A stretch of DNA of 64,000 nucleotides. It comes from Leptospira ognonensis (lineage in GTDB: Bacteria; Spirochaetota; Leptospiria; Leptospirales; Leptospiraceae). Position 1 is the first letter of the stretch, and every line of letters begins with the position of its first letter. The notes beneath the pieces were generated by a model. The model did not search any database, had not been told where the DNA came from, and saw only the letters and a list, made by a program, of their open reading frames with translations. The position numbers were made by a program, and so were the translations under genes. This document shows positions 44,142-53,673 of the stretch, one piece after another. Location of the stretch: NCBI RefSeq assembly GCF_004770745.1, contig NZ_RQGD01000035.1, positions 186,001 to 250,000 on the forward strand, written 5' to 3'.

Positions 44142-44389
44142 AACAAAAAGCCGTCGCATTGAGTTACTCAGCGCTATCTGGTCAGAAAGCCCCGAAGGTA
44201 ATTGCATCGGGACAAGGTCTTTTAGCAGAACAAATTTGTCTTGTGGCCCAAAGGCACGAGATTGAATTCATTGCTGATCCTCTTCTCGTCGACTCGCTTG
44301 TTAATGTTCCCGTCGGAGCAGAAATTCCGAGAGAACTCTATGATTCCGTAGCTGTCATCTTTCGTTACTTACTTTCGGCAGGGAAATAG
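44138..44389 (+). CDS. FlhB C-terminal domain homologue (FlhX/YlqH-like)
   Basis: The 83-residue protein matches the cytoplasmic C-terminal domain of the flagellar export switch FlhB: KAVALSYSALSGQKAPKVIASGQGLLAEQI and IEFIADPLLVDSLVNVPVGAEIPRELY. The NPTH autocleavage motif of FlhB is absent, as expected for a stand-alone C-terminal piece. Such proteins can replace the cleaved FlhB tail in some bacteria. It is coupled by ATGA to the FliK-like gene. Confidence 0.87.
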   Translation: MKQKAVALSYSALSGQKAPKVIASGQGLLAEQICLVAQRHEIEFIADPLLVDSLVNVPVGAEIPRELYDSVAVIFRYLLSAGK

Positions 44390-44429
44390 AAAAACAATTG
44401 ATTGCTGGTGTCTATGTAGTAGTATTTAC

Positions 44430-45623
44430 ATGCCGATGCGAAAAATTCCAGTTTATGATCTCCTACCGGGGACAAAGTTTACAAAATCAGTGTATCTAGA
44501 TAAAGATACCGTACTTGTTGGTTCGAAACAGCCGATCACCCAACAAGACTTAGACCGACTCAAGCAGTTTGGTATTTCTTTCGTCTTAACTGACGGAGAA
44601 GTAATCACAGGCATTGAAGATGAAAAATCTGGTGGCGGTGCTGGCCCTGGCTTCTTTGATACAAATCTACCTTTGTTTCAAGATGACGAGTATTCTGCTC
44701 GCTGTAAATACATCTTAGAAAAAGCCAATAACAGCAAAGTAGAGTTCAGTGCTGTTTTTAAAGATGCCTTTGAATTGGTTCAAAAAACGTATCGATCCGC
44801 ATCGGAAGGTCGTTATACAGAAATTCGCGAATTTCGTGAAGTGGCGGAACGAATTGCAGACCATGTAAAGGCAAATCCCCAACTACCCATCATCCTTCTA
44901 TCGCATTCTCATTCAGGCTACTATCTTTATACTCACATTTGTTATTCGACATTCATGGCAGTTTTAATCGGAAGTTTTCTCGAGTTTTCAAGGCCAAAAC
45001 TGATCGATTTAGCACTCGCATCCCTATTTGCCGATATCGGCATGGTAACAGTCCCAGAGGAAGTTTCTGAGAAAAAAGGTGCACTCACTGAATTAGATTT
45101 AAAAACCATCAAGAGACATCCCGTAACTGGATATCAAATTTTAACTCAGAAGCTGAAATTAAAAAATTCACTGGCTATCGTTTCTTTACAGCATCATGAA
45201 GCGTTAGATGGAAGTGGTTATCCTCAAAAAATTCTCGCCAACCAAATCGAAGAGATTACAAAAGTTTTTATGATCGCAGACCAATTCATTGCTATGATCA
45301 TGCCCCGTCCCTATAGGCAGGCAATTTTACCATATGATGCCATGAAAATTATGATCAGTGAGAATGTTAGCAGATATGATTTGAAAATGGTCAGACTTTT
45401 TTTGAATAAGTTATCTATGTTTCCAATAGGCTCTGGTGTTGCACTGAGTGACCAACGAGTTGGAATCGTGATTGATTCCAATAGAGATAAGCCTCTCAGG
45501 CCGATTATTCGAATCACAAAGGATGCAGAAGGTAGAAGGATGAAGCTACTTGAGTTTGTCGATTTGATGCGTGATTTAAATATTTATATTCAAAAAGCGG
45601 TGCCATTCAGTCAGATTTATTGA
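44430..45623 (+). CDS. Degenerate HD-GYP domain protein
   Basis: The 397-residue protein has an N-terminal domain of about 150 residues (MPMRKIPVYDLLPGTKFTKS; DUF3391-like) and an HD-GYP domain (about 165-340). The metal-binding HD is lost: the LLHDIGK of active enzymes reads LFADIGMV (A201 D202). Kept are the histidine H169, RHPVTGYQIL and HHEALDGSGYP (255-265). HD-GYP enzymes hydrolyse cyclic-di-GMP; without the HD histidine, catalysis is doubtful and a binding or adaptor role is likelier. The spacing of 40 bases from the preceding gene suggests it may have its own promoter, not clearly seen. Confidence 0.85.
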   Translation: MPMRKIPVYDLLPGTKFTKSVYLDKDTVLVGSKQPITQQDLDRLKQFGISFVLTDGEVITGIEDEKSGGGAGPGFFDTNLPLFQDDEYSARCKYILEKANNSKVEFSAVFKDAFELVQKTYRSASEGRYTEIREFREVAERIADHVKANPQLPIILLSHSHSGYYLYTHICYSTFMAVLIGSFLEFSRPKLIDLALASLFADIGMVTVPEEVSEKKGALTELDLKTIKRHPVTGYQILTQKLKLKNSLAIVSLQHHEALDGSGYPQKILANQIEEITKVFMIADQFIAMIMPRPYRQAILPYDAMKIMISENVSRYDLKMVRLFLNKLSMFPIGSGVALSDQRVGIVIDSNRDKPLRPIIRITKDAEGRRMKLLEFVDLMRDLNIYIQKAVPFSQIY

Positions 45624-45629
45624 AAAAAC

Positions 45630-45980
45630 ATGCCTCGGAAAAACATCGAATTAGGTAAGTTAGGTGAGTCATTAGCAGTCGATTATCTACAAAACCAAGG
45701 ACATACGATCTTATTTCAGAACTATAGAAACCAGTTTGGAGAAATTGACATAATCAGTCTTTGCGATGATGTCTTATTTTGTATCGAAGTAAAATACAGA
45801 ACACATACGATTCACTTTCACCCTCTAGAAGTCTTCAATGAGACAAAACAAAGGAGACTCAGGAAGCTTTATTATTATTTGATAAAGGAACATCCTCCTC
45901 TTTCACACCTAACAGTATCCTTTTCTCTGGCACATTTAAACGAAAAAAGGGAAGTATACTTTTATTCGCATCTCTTTTAA
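45630..45980 (+). CDS. YraN/UPF0102 family nuclease-fold protein
   Basis: The 116-residue protein has the YraN pattern GKLGESLAVDYLQNQGHTILFQNYRNQFGEIDII and FCIEVKYRTH, a restriction-endonuclease-like fold with the EID...EVKxR residues of PD-(D/E)XK nucleases present. Its cellular role is unknown. It lies 6 bases after the HD-GYP gene and is the usual companion of comM (minus strand, close by). Length is typical. Confidence 0.92.
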   Translation: MPRKNIELGKLGESLAVDYLQNQGHTILFQNYRNQFGEIDIISLCDDVLFCIEVKYRTHTIHFHPLEVFNETKQRRLRKLYYYLIKEHPPLSHLTVSFSLAHLNEKREVYFYSHLF

Positions 45981-46004
45981 AATACTTCATCAAGGGATTT
46001 TTCT

Positions 46005-46088
46005 ATGTGTCCGATGTCTTGTGTATCCCAAGAAGATGGGAACGCTCTCAAGGATGAGAGTGTATCGTTACAAGGAAGTAACTCATGA
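46005..46088 (+). CDS. Predicted 27-residue small protein upstream of the 66-residue gene
   Basis: An ATG at 46005, preceded by AAGGGA, opens a 27-codon frame (MCPMSCVSQEDGNALKDESV and seven more residues) whose TGA overlaps the ATG of the next gene as ATGA. The overlap and ribosome site suggest a translated leader coupled to the downstream gene. No family recognised; the two cysteines near the start are notable. It may be regulatory rather than a functional protein. Confidence 0.45.
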   Translation: MCPMSCVSQEDGNALKDESVSLQGSNS

Positions 46089-46285
46089 GACAAATCAGTG
46101 TTCTAGGAAATCTAGCCGAAACCGAAGAATTTGGCCCCGATCCAGTTCTTCTCCGAAAACGGGGAATGTCGGCTACCATTCAGAAGAAATTCACCAATTA
46201 TAAAAAGAAGGTTGATGATCCTGCTTATATGGATTATGCAATTAATAAGATTGCTATGGAAATCTCGCATTTTATTTCCAAATAA
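46085..46285 (+). CDS. Small protein of unknown function
   Basis: The 66-residue protein has no signal peptide or membrane segment and is rich in charged residues, with a C-terminal helical part (MDYAINKIAMEISHFISK). I do not recognise a family. The start at 46085 overlaps the stop of the 27-codon frame, and GGAAG lies about 6 bases upstream (AAGGAAGTAACTC). It converges with comM, 2 bases away. Confidence 0.6.
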   Translation: MRQISVLGNLAETEEFGPDPVLLRKRGMSATIQKKFTNYKKKVDDPAYMDYAINKIAMEISHFISK

Positions 46286-46287
46286 GT

Positions 46288-47760
46288 TCAATTGAGATCT
46301 TCAAAAAAAAGCGAATTTTGTACGAATTCGTATGCTTCCAGTAAGTGTTGTTCTTTGACCGTAGAGGAAAGATTGAAATCCGCTATCGTCCTTGCTAGTT
46401 GCATGGTATTTTGTTTTTGCCTGTAAGAAAACCTCAATAGAGATTTTTCAAATCCCCCGTTCATTCTTTCTGCGGGTGAGGAGAAAACCTCCCGTTTCCT
46501 TTCCTCTACTAATCGCGCCATGCGAAAATCCATGGCTTCATTCAATTTCCTTCGGTAATCTTCCCTTACAACCTCAACAGTCCTAGATTCATTTTGGTTG
46601 AAGAGATGGATGTGAATGGAGATTCTATCTAAAAAAGGTCCACTGATTTTACGTAAATAATCTCTAATTTGTTTTTTGGAGCAGTGGCAGGTTTTTATAC
46701 CTAAATAATTGCCGCAAGGGCAGGGGTTGAGTGCGGCGATCACTGTGCAATCCGCTGGTAAGGTTTCTCTCGTCAATACTCGAGCATGTTCAATCTTTCC
46801 TGCCTCCATCGGCTCGCGTAACGATTCGATGGCTTTTTCGCGAAACAAAGTCAATTCATCTAAAAAGAGGATCCCTCCATGGGCTAGCGAAACTTCACCA
46901 AGAGTCAGCGAACTTCCACCTCCAACAAGCGCTTGTTCCGTGGTGGTATGATGAGGCTGCCGAAAAGGCCTCGGCTTAACTTTACCATTCAAGCAGTAGC
47001 GGGCGCTCAGAGGAATTCCCTCATCTAAATTTAAGTCTGATGGCTGCCAGCTCGGTTGCATCTGAGAAACAAGTTGTGCCAGTTTGGTTTTTCCCGTACC
47101 AGGATTTCCTACCATAAGTGCATGATGTCTCCCTAAAAGGCTGTAACAGAGACCAGAAAAGGCGAGCATCTGGGATGGGTTCAAAATCTCTTTATCCCAA
47201 GTCGATTCTGGCTCTGTCTCTTCGAGAGGAGGAAAGGTGATGATTTCTGGCAACCAATCGATCTCTTTGATCTCCTCGAGCGAGGATAGATAGATATAGT
47301 TTGCCTCAGGCAGGTGTCTCTCCCGCAATTCACTGGGAATGAGAAAAATCGTCTCTCTCGTTTTGGGAGAAGCCCAGAGAAGCTCGAGTAGCTCCTCGGA
47401 TGCGTGGATGCGACCGGAGAGACTCACTGACCCAAGGGCAAGGATTCGCTGGGGAAAGGGGTTTTGCCACTGTCCAGAGGCTTCTAAGATACCTAGTGTG
47501 ATCGCCAAATCGAAAAAGGAAACTTTCTTAGGTTTATGATTCGGATAGAGATTCACAATGATGGTAGCAAAGGGAAAGATAAAGCCTGCGGATTCTATTG
47601 CCAGCCGAAGTCTATCTCTGGATTCCTTCGTATTCTGGGAAGCAAGGCCCAAAATTTGAAAGTTAGGGAGGCCTTTTCGGATTCCAATTTCCACGCGTAT
47701 CAGTAAGATTTCTCTTCCAATTCGCGATACACTTAGGGTTTCTGATAAATTGGGAAACAT
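46288..47760 (-). CDS. comM: ComM/YifB family Mg-chelatase-like AAA+ ATPase
   Basis: The 490-residue protein has the ComM N-terminal domain with IRVEIGIRKGLPNFQILGLASQ (family VEV...GLPxFxIVGLP), then the AAA+ domain with Walker A MVGNPGTGKTKLAQLVS, FRQPHHTTTEQALVGGG, Walker B GGILFLDELTLF and arginine-finger region. A C4-type CPCGNYLGIKTCHCSK is visible. It functions as a hexameric helicase aiding branch migration during transformation in other bacteria. Its start is divergent from the type II secretion operon, about 117 bases away. Confidence 0.93.
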   Translation of the reverse strand: MFPNLSETLSVSRIGREILLIRVEIGIRKGLPNFQILGLASQNTKESRDRLRLAIESAGFIFPFATIIVNLYPNHKPKKVSFFDLAITLGILEASGQWQNPFPQRILALGSVSLSGRIHASEELLELLWASPKTRETIFLIPSELRERHLPEANYIYLSSLEEIKEIDWLPEIITFPPLEETEPESTWDKEILNPSQMLAFSGLCYSLLGRHHALMVGNPGTGKTKLAQLVSQMQPSWQPSDLNLDEGIPLSARYCLNGKVKPRPFRQPHHTTTEQALVGGGSSLTLGEVSLAHGGILFLDELTLFREKAIESLREPMEAGKIEHARVLTRETLPADCTVIAALNPCPCGNYLGIKTCHCSKKQIRDYLRKISGPFLDRISIHIHLFNQNESRTVEVVREDYRRKLNEAMDFRMARLVEERKREVFSSPAERMNGGFEKSLLRFSYRQKQNTMQLARTIADFNLSSTVKEQHLLEAYEFVQNSLFFEDLN

Positions 47761-47832
47761 AAGTTAGCTCCGATTTCTAAGAGGAAAAACTGCATCTTTT
47801 GGGACCAAAAAAAAAATAAGCTTTCCTTTTTT

Positions 47833-47860
47833 TTGAACTTATGTTCTCTTTTCATAGAAT
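47833..47860 (+). promoter_or_regulatory. Candidate sigma-70 promoter of the type II secretion operon
   Basis: TTGAAC (47833-47838) and TAGAAT (47855-47860) are spaced by 16 bases, with an A/T-tract just upstream that could act as an UP element. The start codon of the first gene lies 18 bases downstream of the -10 box. Confidence 0.55.
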
Positions 47861-47877
47861 TCGTTTAGGTTGGTAGG

Positions 47878-48258
47878 TTGTTTCGCTTTTTCAGCATCGT
47901 TATAATTCTTGTTATGTGCAATTGCTCTCAAAGGCTCATTGAGAAAGGAAAATTGCGTGAATTCAATGAATATTATGATGAAAAAGTCTATGTTTTGAAG
48001 GATGATTTAAAGATTTCCGCACAGGAAATGATGAAGAAGGGAACTCTGGTTCGCATTTACATCGAATCTACTCCTTCCTTGCTGAAGTTAAAAGTATACC
48101 CCGCTTCTGAATCGCGAGAAAGTTCGACGGGAAAACTTGCATCCTACATTATAAACGATGATGTGAAAAAAAAGAAATATGAGCTCGAAGACATTGAAGT
48201 TTGGGTCGCGACCAAATTACAAGTTTCCGAACAAAAAAATAAAAAAACAAAGAAATAA
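47878..48258 (+). CDS. Small lipoprotein at the head of the type II secretion operon
   Basis: The 126-residue protein is read from TTG at 47878. It has a lipoprotein signal (FRFFSIVIILVMCNC, lipid Cys near 14 or 16), then a charged domain (SQRLIEKGKLREFNEYYDEKV, VYVLKDDLKISAQEM, VRIYIESTPSLLKLKVYP) and a Lys-rich end. I cannot name a family with certainty. Given its place directly before the M23 gene and gspC, a pilotin-like or accessory role in secretin assembly is a reasonable guess. Confidence 0.78.
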   Translation: MFRFFSIVIILVMCNCSQRLIEKGKLREFNEYYDEKVYVLKDDLKISAQEMMKKGTLVRIYIESTPSLLKLKVYPASESRESSTGKLASYIINDDVKKKKYELEDIEVWVATKLQVSEQKNKKTKK

Positions 48259-48270
48259 GTTAGGTTTGGG

Positions 48271-49272
48271 ATGTCTCGATTGTTTCGTTTTTCTGGAGTA
48301 GCGACTTTCTTGCTACGAAATTCAAGATATATGATTTCACGCTCCGATAATGGAAACGTGGGAAAGAAATGTTTCGTCATAGTCTCCGTATTCATTGGGC
48401 TCAGCTTTGATATTAGCGCCAATCCCTTCCTACGATTCAATGAAGAGATAGACAAGACGCTTGCGCCAAATCCGAGCTCTGTATTCAAGATTTTTGGAAA
48501 CCAAGAATCCGAGATGCAAAAATTATTTTCCCAAGGGATCAATACACAAGTGGAAGAGGAAGATTCCCAAGTTGCTGCACTCGATCTTCCAAAATACTTA
48601 GATGTTTCCCCAGTTGTAAGCAATACCGTCGTTCATGAATCTGGAGTTGTTTTAAAGAAGTATCTTGTTCAAAAAAAAGACACTCTGACAAAGATCGCAA
48701 AGTCCTTCCTTGTCGATATGGCAAAAATTAAAAAACAAAATGCATTGACTTCAAGTTCCTTAAAATTAGGGCAAGTTCTCGAAATTCCCGTCCAAATTAA
48801 AAATGCATCTTCTTCTCGCGTGATACGAAAAAAATTATTTGTCCTACCAGTGCCACAAAGTCGAGTGACTTCTCGGTTTGGGCGCAGGGTTGATCCGTTC
48901 AATAAATACAATCGGGTTTACCATACCGGTCTTGACCTCGCTGCGAAAGTAGGAACACCAGTAGTATCTGCTGCAGATGGCGAAGTGATTTTCACAGGAC
49001 GAAACGGTGGCTATGGGAATTCTGTCACCATCCAACACAAAAATGGATATAAAACAGTTTACGCCCATTGTTCACAGATTTTAGTAGAAGTAGGGGAAAC
49101 GGTTAAGATGGGAAGAGTGATTGCTGCCGTAGGTCGTACGGGAACGGCGACAGGAGCTCATTTACATTTTGAAGTTTTTCTAAATGGAAAACTAATGAAC
49201 CCAGAATCAGCCTTGAACATCACTGAAAAATTTATAACCAAACTTCCAAAATCGGAAATCGCAGGGATTTAG
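48271..49272 (+). CDS. LysM/M23 peptidase-family cell-wall protein
   Basis: The 333-residue protein has an N-terminal hydrophobic segment (FVIVSVFIGLSFDISAN, about 35-50, so the signal is long; an in-frame ATG at 48331 would shorten it), a LysM domain (KYLVQKKDTLTKIAKSFLVD, about 130-176) and a C-terminal M23 domain. In it HTGLDLAAKVGTPV and the distal HLHFEVFLNG carry the zinc ligands (H of HTGLD, D of LDL, H of HLH), with VYAHC also present. It appears catalytically intact, probably cutting peptidoglycan to let the secretin pass. It is 12 bases after the lipoprotein gene and 31 before gspC. Confidence 0.9.
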   Translation: MSRLFRFSGVATFLLRNSRYMISRSDNGNVGKKCFVIVSVFIGLSFDISANPFLRFNEEIDKTLAPNPSSVFKIFGNQESEMQKLFSQGINTQVEEEDSQVAALDLPKYLDVSPVVSNTVVHESGVVLKKYLVQKKDTLTKIAKSFLVDMAKIKKQNALTSSSLKLGQVLEIPVQIKNASSSRVIRKKLFVLPVPQSRVTSRFGRRVDPFNKYNRVYHTGLDLAAKVGTPVVSAADGEVIFTGRNGGYGNSVTIQHKNGYKTVYAHCSQILVEVGETVKMGRVIAAVGRTGTATGAHLHFEVFLNGKLMNPESALNITEKFITKLPKSEIAGI

Positions 49273-49303
49273 TTAGGGGATGTTCCTTTGAGGAACAAAT
49301 CTT

Positions 49304-50215
49304 ATGAATTCTATTTTAAATCGCATTCAGAGCAATAAGTTTGTCACCCTGACACCTGCTGTCATATTATTTTCATTTTCTTTAGCATATTTATCTCGAC
49401 TCTTATTACTTTTGTTTTTTAGCACGGAATCTGGAACCACCATGTCCACTCAGCCAAAACCAAAACTAGCCAAACAAGAAGTCGTACTTGCGGTATCCAC
49501 ATATGAAGAAATTGTAACTGGAAATCTCATTCGCGGGATTTTTTATGATCCCTCGAAAGCAGATTCAAAGTCCCTGGATGGAAGCAATCTCGATCCAGAA
49601 ATCGCATCCGACAACGGGGATGCGGACCAAATGCTCATCACAGGAACACTCTCTGGCCATTGGTCCTTTGCCAGGGTCACCATCCGGGAAAAGTCTGCCA
49701 CTGACTCTGAGGAATTTGCAATCGGTGAGATGGTTGGTGGGTATAAAGTGCAGGATATTGAGCCTCATTATGTCGTCCTCAAAAAAGGAGGACTCAGCTT
49801 AAGAGTGTATATAGGAGAGACACCGGCGCAAGCGAAAGAGCGCTTGCGGCCGAAGGGTGAAGAAAGTCTTCCTGCGCTCACTTCCAGCCAGACGGTTCAA
49901 AAAGTCCTTTCCAGGGAGGATCTGAATCGGAAACTTAAAGATCCGAATACAATTTATAAAAACGCTCGTTTCGGTCCTCATTTAGTGGATGGAAAAATAG
50001 AGGGCTATAAATTGTATCAGGTAGCAAAAGACCATGTATTTTATGCGCTTGGGGCAAGAAGTGGGGATCTGATCAGAAGAGTCAATGGAATGCCTCTGAA
50101 TGAGACCGAAAAAATGTTAGAAATATGGGCGTCTGTGAAGCAAGCACCAAAAATTACAGTAGATTTAGAAAGACAGGGCAAGATTATCACATATGAATTT
50201 ATCATCCGGAACTAA
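49304..50215 (+). CDS. gspC: Type II secretion inner-membrane protein GspC
   Basis: The 303-residue protein has an N-terminal membrane helix (about 17-40), an HR-like domain ([16 protein letters not shown] ... [22 protein letters not shown], read as [20 protein letters not shown]) that contacts the secretin, and a C-terminal PDZ-like segment ([36 protein letters not shown]). GAGGAAC precedes the ATG. GspC couples the inner-membrane platform to GspD. The stop is 1 base before the gspD ATG. Confidence 0.9.
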   Translation: MNSILNRIQSNKFVTLTPAVILFSFSLAYLSRLLLLLFFSTESGTTMSTQPKPKLAKQEVVLAVSTYEEIVTGNLIRGIFYDPSKADSKSLDGSNLDPEIASDNGDADQMLITGTLSGHWSFARVTIREKSATDSEEFAIGEMVGGYKVQDIEPHYVVLKKGGLSLRVYIGETPAQAKERLRPKGEESLPALTSSQTVQKVLSREDLNRKLKDPNTIYKNARFGPHLVDGKIEGYKLYQVAKDHVFYALGARSGDLIRRVNGMPLNETEKMLEIWASVKQAPKITVDLERQGKIITYEFIIRN

Positions 50216-50216
50216 A

Positions 50217-51995
50217 ATGAACCGAAACTTTGCAATTTTAGTATTACTTGCTTTCTTCTATCTTTTTGTAACTCCAACCCATTCAGAGGATAAAGTAGAT
50301 AAAATAAAATCGAAGACTAAATCCTCTTCCGGTTCTGAATCTTCCTCCTTTACTGCTGATTGGCGAGATACGGAGTTAAAAGATTTTCTCATGGGGATGA
50401 GCGCCATCATCAAAAGAAACATCCTCATTGATGATTCTGTGAAAGGTAAAAAAGTTACCATCATTTCGCAACGTCGTATTAAAGTAGAAGATGCATTTGC
50501 ATTTATGAAATCCGTTTTGGAATCCCAAGGTTTTGGTCTGATTGAAGAAAATGATTTGATTAAAGTTGTAAAAATCAAAGATGCGCTGGCCAAATCTCCA
50601 TTGGTTAGAATCGGAAAGGAACCAATTTCCGACGGAGACATTGGACTCAGTAAAACGATCACTCAGATTGTTCCTTTAGAGTTCGCAAATGCCAATGAAC
50701 TAGAACCGATACTAAAACGTGTTACATCGCCCGATACCGATATCATCATACCGAAAAATCAGAACACACTTTTACTATCAGGTTCTTCTGCAGATATCAA
50801 TAAACTTTTGAAACTCATAGACAATCTGGATGTAAAACTTGAAGGTCCCGGTGCCATATCCTCGGCTGGGGATATTCATATCTATACATTAGAATACAAT
50901 GAAGCAGAGAAATTGGCTGCAATCCTTGTGAAATTGGACATGCCAGAACCGCCAGCCGCTCCGCCAGCGCAACCTAACGCTGATGGTACCGAGCAGAAAA
51001 TTGCTCCGGCTGCCACGCAAGTAAACAATCCTGGTCAGAGACCAGGTGGAAAACAAGAAAAGATTAAAGCGGTTGCCCATAAAGAATCGAATTCACTTAT
51101 CATCACTGCTCTACCACAAGAATGGGAAGAGATTAAAAAAATCATTAAGATTTTAGATTCTGCTAGAAAACAAGTGTTACTCGAAGTTTTGATTGTAGAA
51201 TTAACATCGACCGATCTAAATGATTTTGGTATTGACTGGCGATACCAACCGCAAGGTCCCTACGGACAGTTCAATACAGGGCTTGCAGCCCAAGGTGGTG
51301 TGCTCGATAAAAACGGACGACCAACGAATGTAAACACGCTCTCTGGTTTCTCCCTTGGGTTCATCAAACGTGGTGGTGAACAAATTATCGGTATCCTAAA
51401 TGCAAATTCAACGAATGAAAACTTTAACGTACTTTCAGCACCTCAAATTTTGACTCTAGACAACCAGGAAGCGGAAATCAATGTGGGTCAGGACGTTCCT
51501 GTTCGAACACAAAACAGAAACGCAGGAACGGGTGGTGATAATGCTGTCACCGTTGCGAATTTTGAATATCGCCCAACAGGCATTAAACTCAAATTTACTC
51601 CTCATATCAATAAAAACAATCGCATCACTCTTGATCTTTTTCAAGAAATCAAAAACGTAGCGGGTATTTCCTCCGAGGCTACAGGCGGAAACCCAACATT
51701 TAACAAACGTGATATTAAAACTACCATTGTTGTTGATAACATCCAAACGATTGTAATCGGGGGACTCCTTTCCAATGATAAGCAAAAGAAAGTGCAAAAA
51801 ATTCCTCTGCTTGGCGAAATTCCATTGATCGGAAATTTATTTAGAAGGTCCACCAACCAGCTTCGCAAAACAAATCTAATGGTTTTTTTAACTCCTCATA
51901 TTTTGGAAGACAGAGAAAAATCAGATCGAATGACGATCCAAAAGAAAAATGAACAAGAACGCATGTCAGAAGAGAGAGAAAAGAGACTCAGATGA
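50217..51995 (+). CDS. gspD: Type II secretion outer-membrane secretin GspD
   Basis: The ATG at 50217 gives a signal peptide ([23 protein letters not shown]). An earlier ATG at 50193 overlaps gspC. The 592-residue protein has N0 and N1 domains ([40 protein letters not shown], about 35-160), N1-N2 segments (about 150-240, 245-310) separated by a Pro/Ala-rich linker ([15 protein letters not shown]), and the C-terminal secretin domain with [11 protein letters not shown] and the S-domain end [12 protein letters not shown]. It forms the outer-membrane channel. The gspE start overlaps by 4 bases. Confidence 0.95.
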   Translation: MNRNFAILVLLAFFYLFVTPTHSEDKVDKIKSKTKSSSGSESSSFTADWRDTELKDFLMGMSAIIKRNILIDDSVKGKKVTIISQRRIKVEDAFAFMKSVLESQGFGLIEENDLIKVVKIKDALAKSPLVRIGKEPISDGDIGLSKTITQIVPLEFANANELEPILKRVTSPDTDIIIPKNQNTLLLSGSSADINKLLKLIDNLDVKLEGPGAISSAGDIHIYTLEYNEAEKLAAILVKLDMPEPPAAPPAQPNADGTEQKIAPAATQVNNPGQRPGGKQEKIKAVAHKESNSLIITALPQEWEEIKKIIKILDSARKQVLLEVLIVELTSTDLNDFGIDWRYQPQGPYGQFNTGLAAQGGVLDKNGRPTNVNTLSGFSLGFIKRGGEQIIGILNANSTNENFNVLSAPQILTLDNQEAEINVGQDVPVRTQNRNAGTGGDNAVTVANFEYRPTGIKLKFTPHINKNNRITLDLFQEIKNVAGISSEATGGNPTFNKRDIKTTIVVDNIQTIVIGGLLSNDKQKKVQKIPLLGEIPLIGNLFRRSTNQLRKTNLMVFLTPHILEDREKSDRMTIQKKNEQERMSEEREKRLR

Positions 51996-53668
51996 GAAAG
52001 AGTTTAGGGCAGATCCTTCTTGAGGATGGGATTCTTACTGCAAAAGATTTAGAAGATATTGCTAAACAACAAGAGAAGACGAATCTTCCCCTAACGCATA
52101 TCATACAGAAGAAAGGTCTTGCCTCCGAAATCGATATTTTAAAGGCACTTTCCAAATTGCATAGATTGGAATTTGTTGAGAAAATTGAATTCCAGGCAAA
52201 TGATCCTGTTTACTCTAAAATCCCTTTAAAATTAATCCAAAGATCCAAAATCATCCCATTTTCTACAAAAGGGAATGTCATCCGTGTTGCGACGAGTGAT
52301 CCAGCAGATTTACACCCGATGGATGATATCCGAGCGTTTTTAAATGGTTTTGATATTGAATTTGTTTTAACACCTGAACAAGAAATCATGCGCATCATCC
52401 ATTCTCAGTTCGACAAATCGACTGCAGAAGCTAAAGAGATGATGGATGAGATGGATGGCTCCTTTGGGGATCTTACGGATGCCTTCGAAAGTGATGCCCT
52501 AGATCTTTCCAATGAAGCTCCCATCATCAAGATGGTCAACGTGATTCTTTCACAGGCCGTCTCCGAGAGAGCCTCTGATATTCACATCGAACCTTTTGAA
52601 AAAACATTAATTGTTCGATACCGAGTAGACGGCATATTGCAAAAAGTGCTTTCACCACCTAAGTCTTATTTAGCGGGTATATCTACCCGTATCAAAATTA
52701 TGTCAAATTTGAATATCGCGGAAAACCGACTACCGCAAGACGGTCGAATCAAACTCAGGTTGGCGGGAAAAGATGTAGATGTGAGGGTTTCGATCATCCC
52801 TTGCCAATTTGGCGAAAGAATCGTGATGCGACTTCTCAATAAAACCGATCAAAAATATTCCATTTATGGTATGGGATTTACCGATGACATTTTAAATAAT
52901 TTCAAAGAATTAATTTATAAACCGTATGGAATCATACTTGTAACCGGGCCAACAGGATCTGGAAAATCAACGACTTTATATTCAGCCTTGCAGGAAATCA
53001 ATACAGAAGAACGAAATATCATCACTTGTGAAGATCCCGTGGAATACCAAATCGACGGCATCTCTCAAATGCAGATGAGCGATAAAATCGGTCTTACATT
53101 TGCCGCGGGGCTCAGATCCATCCTCCGTCAAGACCCTGACGTAGTGATGGTAGGGGAGATCCGGGATGAAGAGACGGCGCGAATTTCTATCCAGGCATCC
53201 CTTACGGGACACTTAGTATTTTCTACTCTTCACACAAACGATGCTGCTTCGGCTGTTACTCGTCTTGTAGATATGGGAATTGAACCTTATCTGATCACCT
53301 CAACTGTCCTAGGATTTATGGCGCAAAGGCTAGTCAGAGTCATTTGTAAATCTTGCAAAGAATCCTACAAGCCAACTGACAAAGACTTGCTCGGCCTTGG
53401 CATTACCCGTAAAGAACTCAAAAACGGAGTTTTGTATCGAGGAAAAGGGTGTTCTGCCTGTTTAAATTCAGGATATAAAGGAAGAACAGGCATTTATGAG
53501 TTACTTGTTATGGACGATGATGTTAAAAAGGCCGTTTTGCAAGGCGCAGATGCCAATCGAATTAAAGAAATTGCACTTAAAAACGGTTTGGCGACGCTTC
53601 GAGATTACGGAAAAATTAAGGTCATAGAAGGCGTCACTACGACGGATGAAGTTGTTCGGGTAGCATAA
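51992..53668 (+). CDS. gspE: Type II secretion ATPase GspE
   Basis: The 558-residue ATPase has an N1E domain ([23 protein letters not shown]), Walker [19 protein letters not shown] (about 316-333), Asp box [16 protein letters not shown], Walker [21 protein letters not shown] and His box [15 protein letters not shown]. The zinc motif CKSCKESY ... [12 protein letters not shown] (C2-C2) is present. It powers pseudopilus assembly. Five bases separate it from gspF. Confidence 0.96.
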   Translation: MRKSLGQILLEDGILTAKDLEDIAKQQEKTNLPLTHIIQKKGLASEIDILKALSKLHRLEFVEKIEFQANDPVYSKIPLKLIQRSKIIPFSTKGNVIRVATSDPADLHPMDDIRAFLNGFDIEFVLTPEQEIMRIIHSQFDKSTAEAKEMMDEMDGSFGDLTDAFESDALDLSNEAPIIKMVNVILSQAVSERASDIHIEPFEKTLIVRYRVDGILQKVLSPPKSYLAGISTRIKIMSNLNIAENRLPQDGRIKLRLAGKDVDVRVSIIPCQFGERIVMRLLNKTDQKYSIYGMGFTDDILNNFKELIYKPYGIILVTGPTGSGKSTTLYSALQEINTEERNIITCEDPVEYQIDGISQMQMSDKIGLTFAAGLRSILRQDPDVVMVGEIRDEETARISIQASLTGHLVFSTLHTNDAASAVTRLVDMGIEPYLITSTVLGFMAQRLVRVICKSCKESYKPTDKDLLGLGITRKELKNGVLYRGKGCSACLNSGYKGRTGIYELLVMDDDVKKAVLQGADANRIKEIALKNGLATLRDYGKIKVIEGVTTTDEVVRVA

Positions 53669-53673
53669 CAAGC

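Noticed and set aside
44398..44425. TTGATT-16-TAGTAT promoter-like sequence before the HD-GYP gene
   Set aside because: The -10 box ends 4 bases before the ATG, so the transcript would start inside the coding region.
48144..48623. A 159-codon minus-strand frame
   Set aside because: It is antisense to the LysM/M23 and lipoprotein genes, without ribosome site or family likeness.
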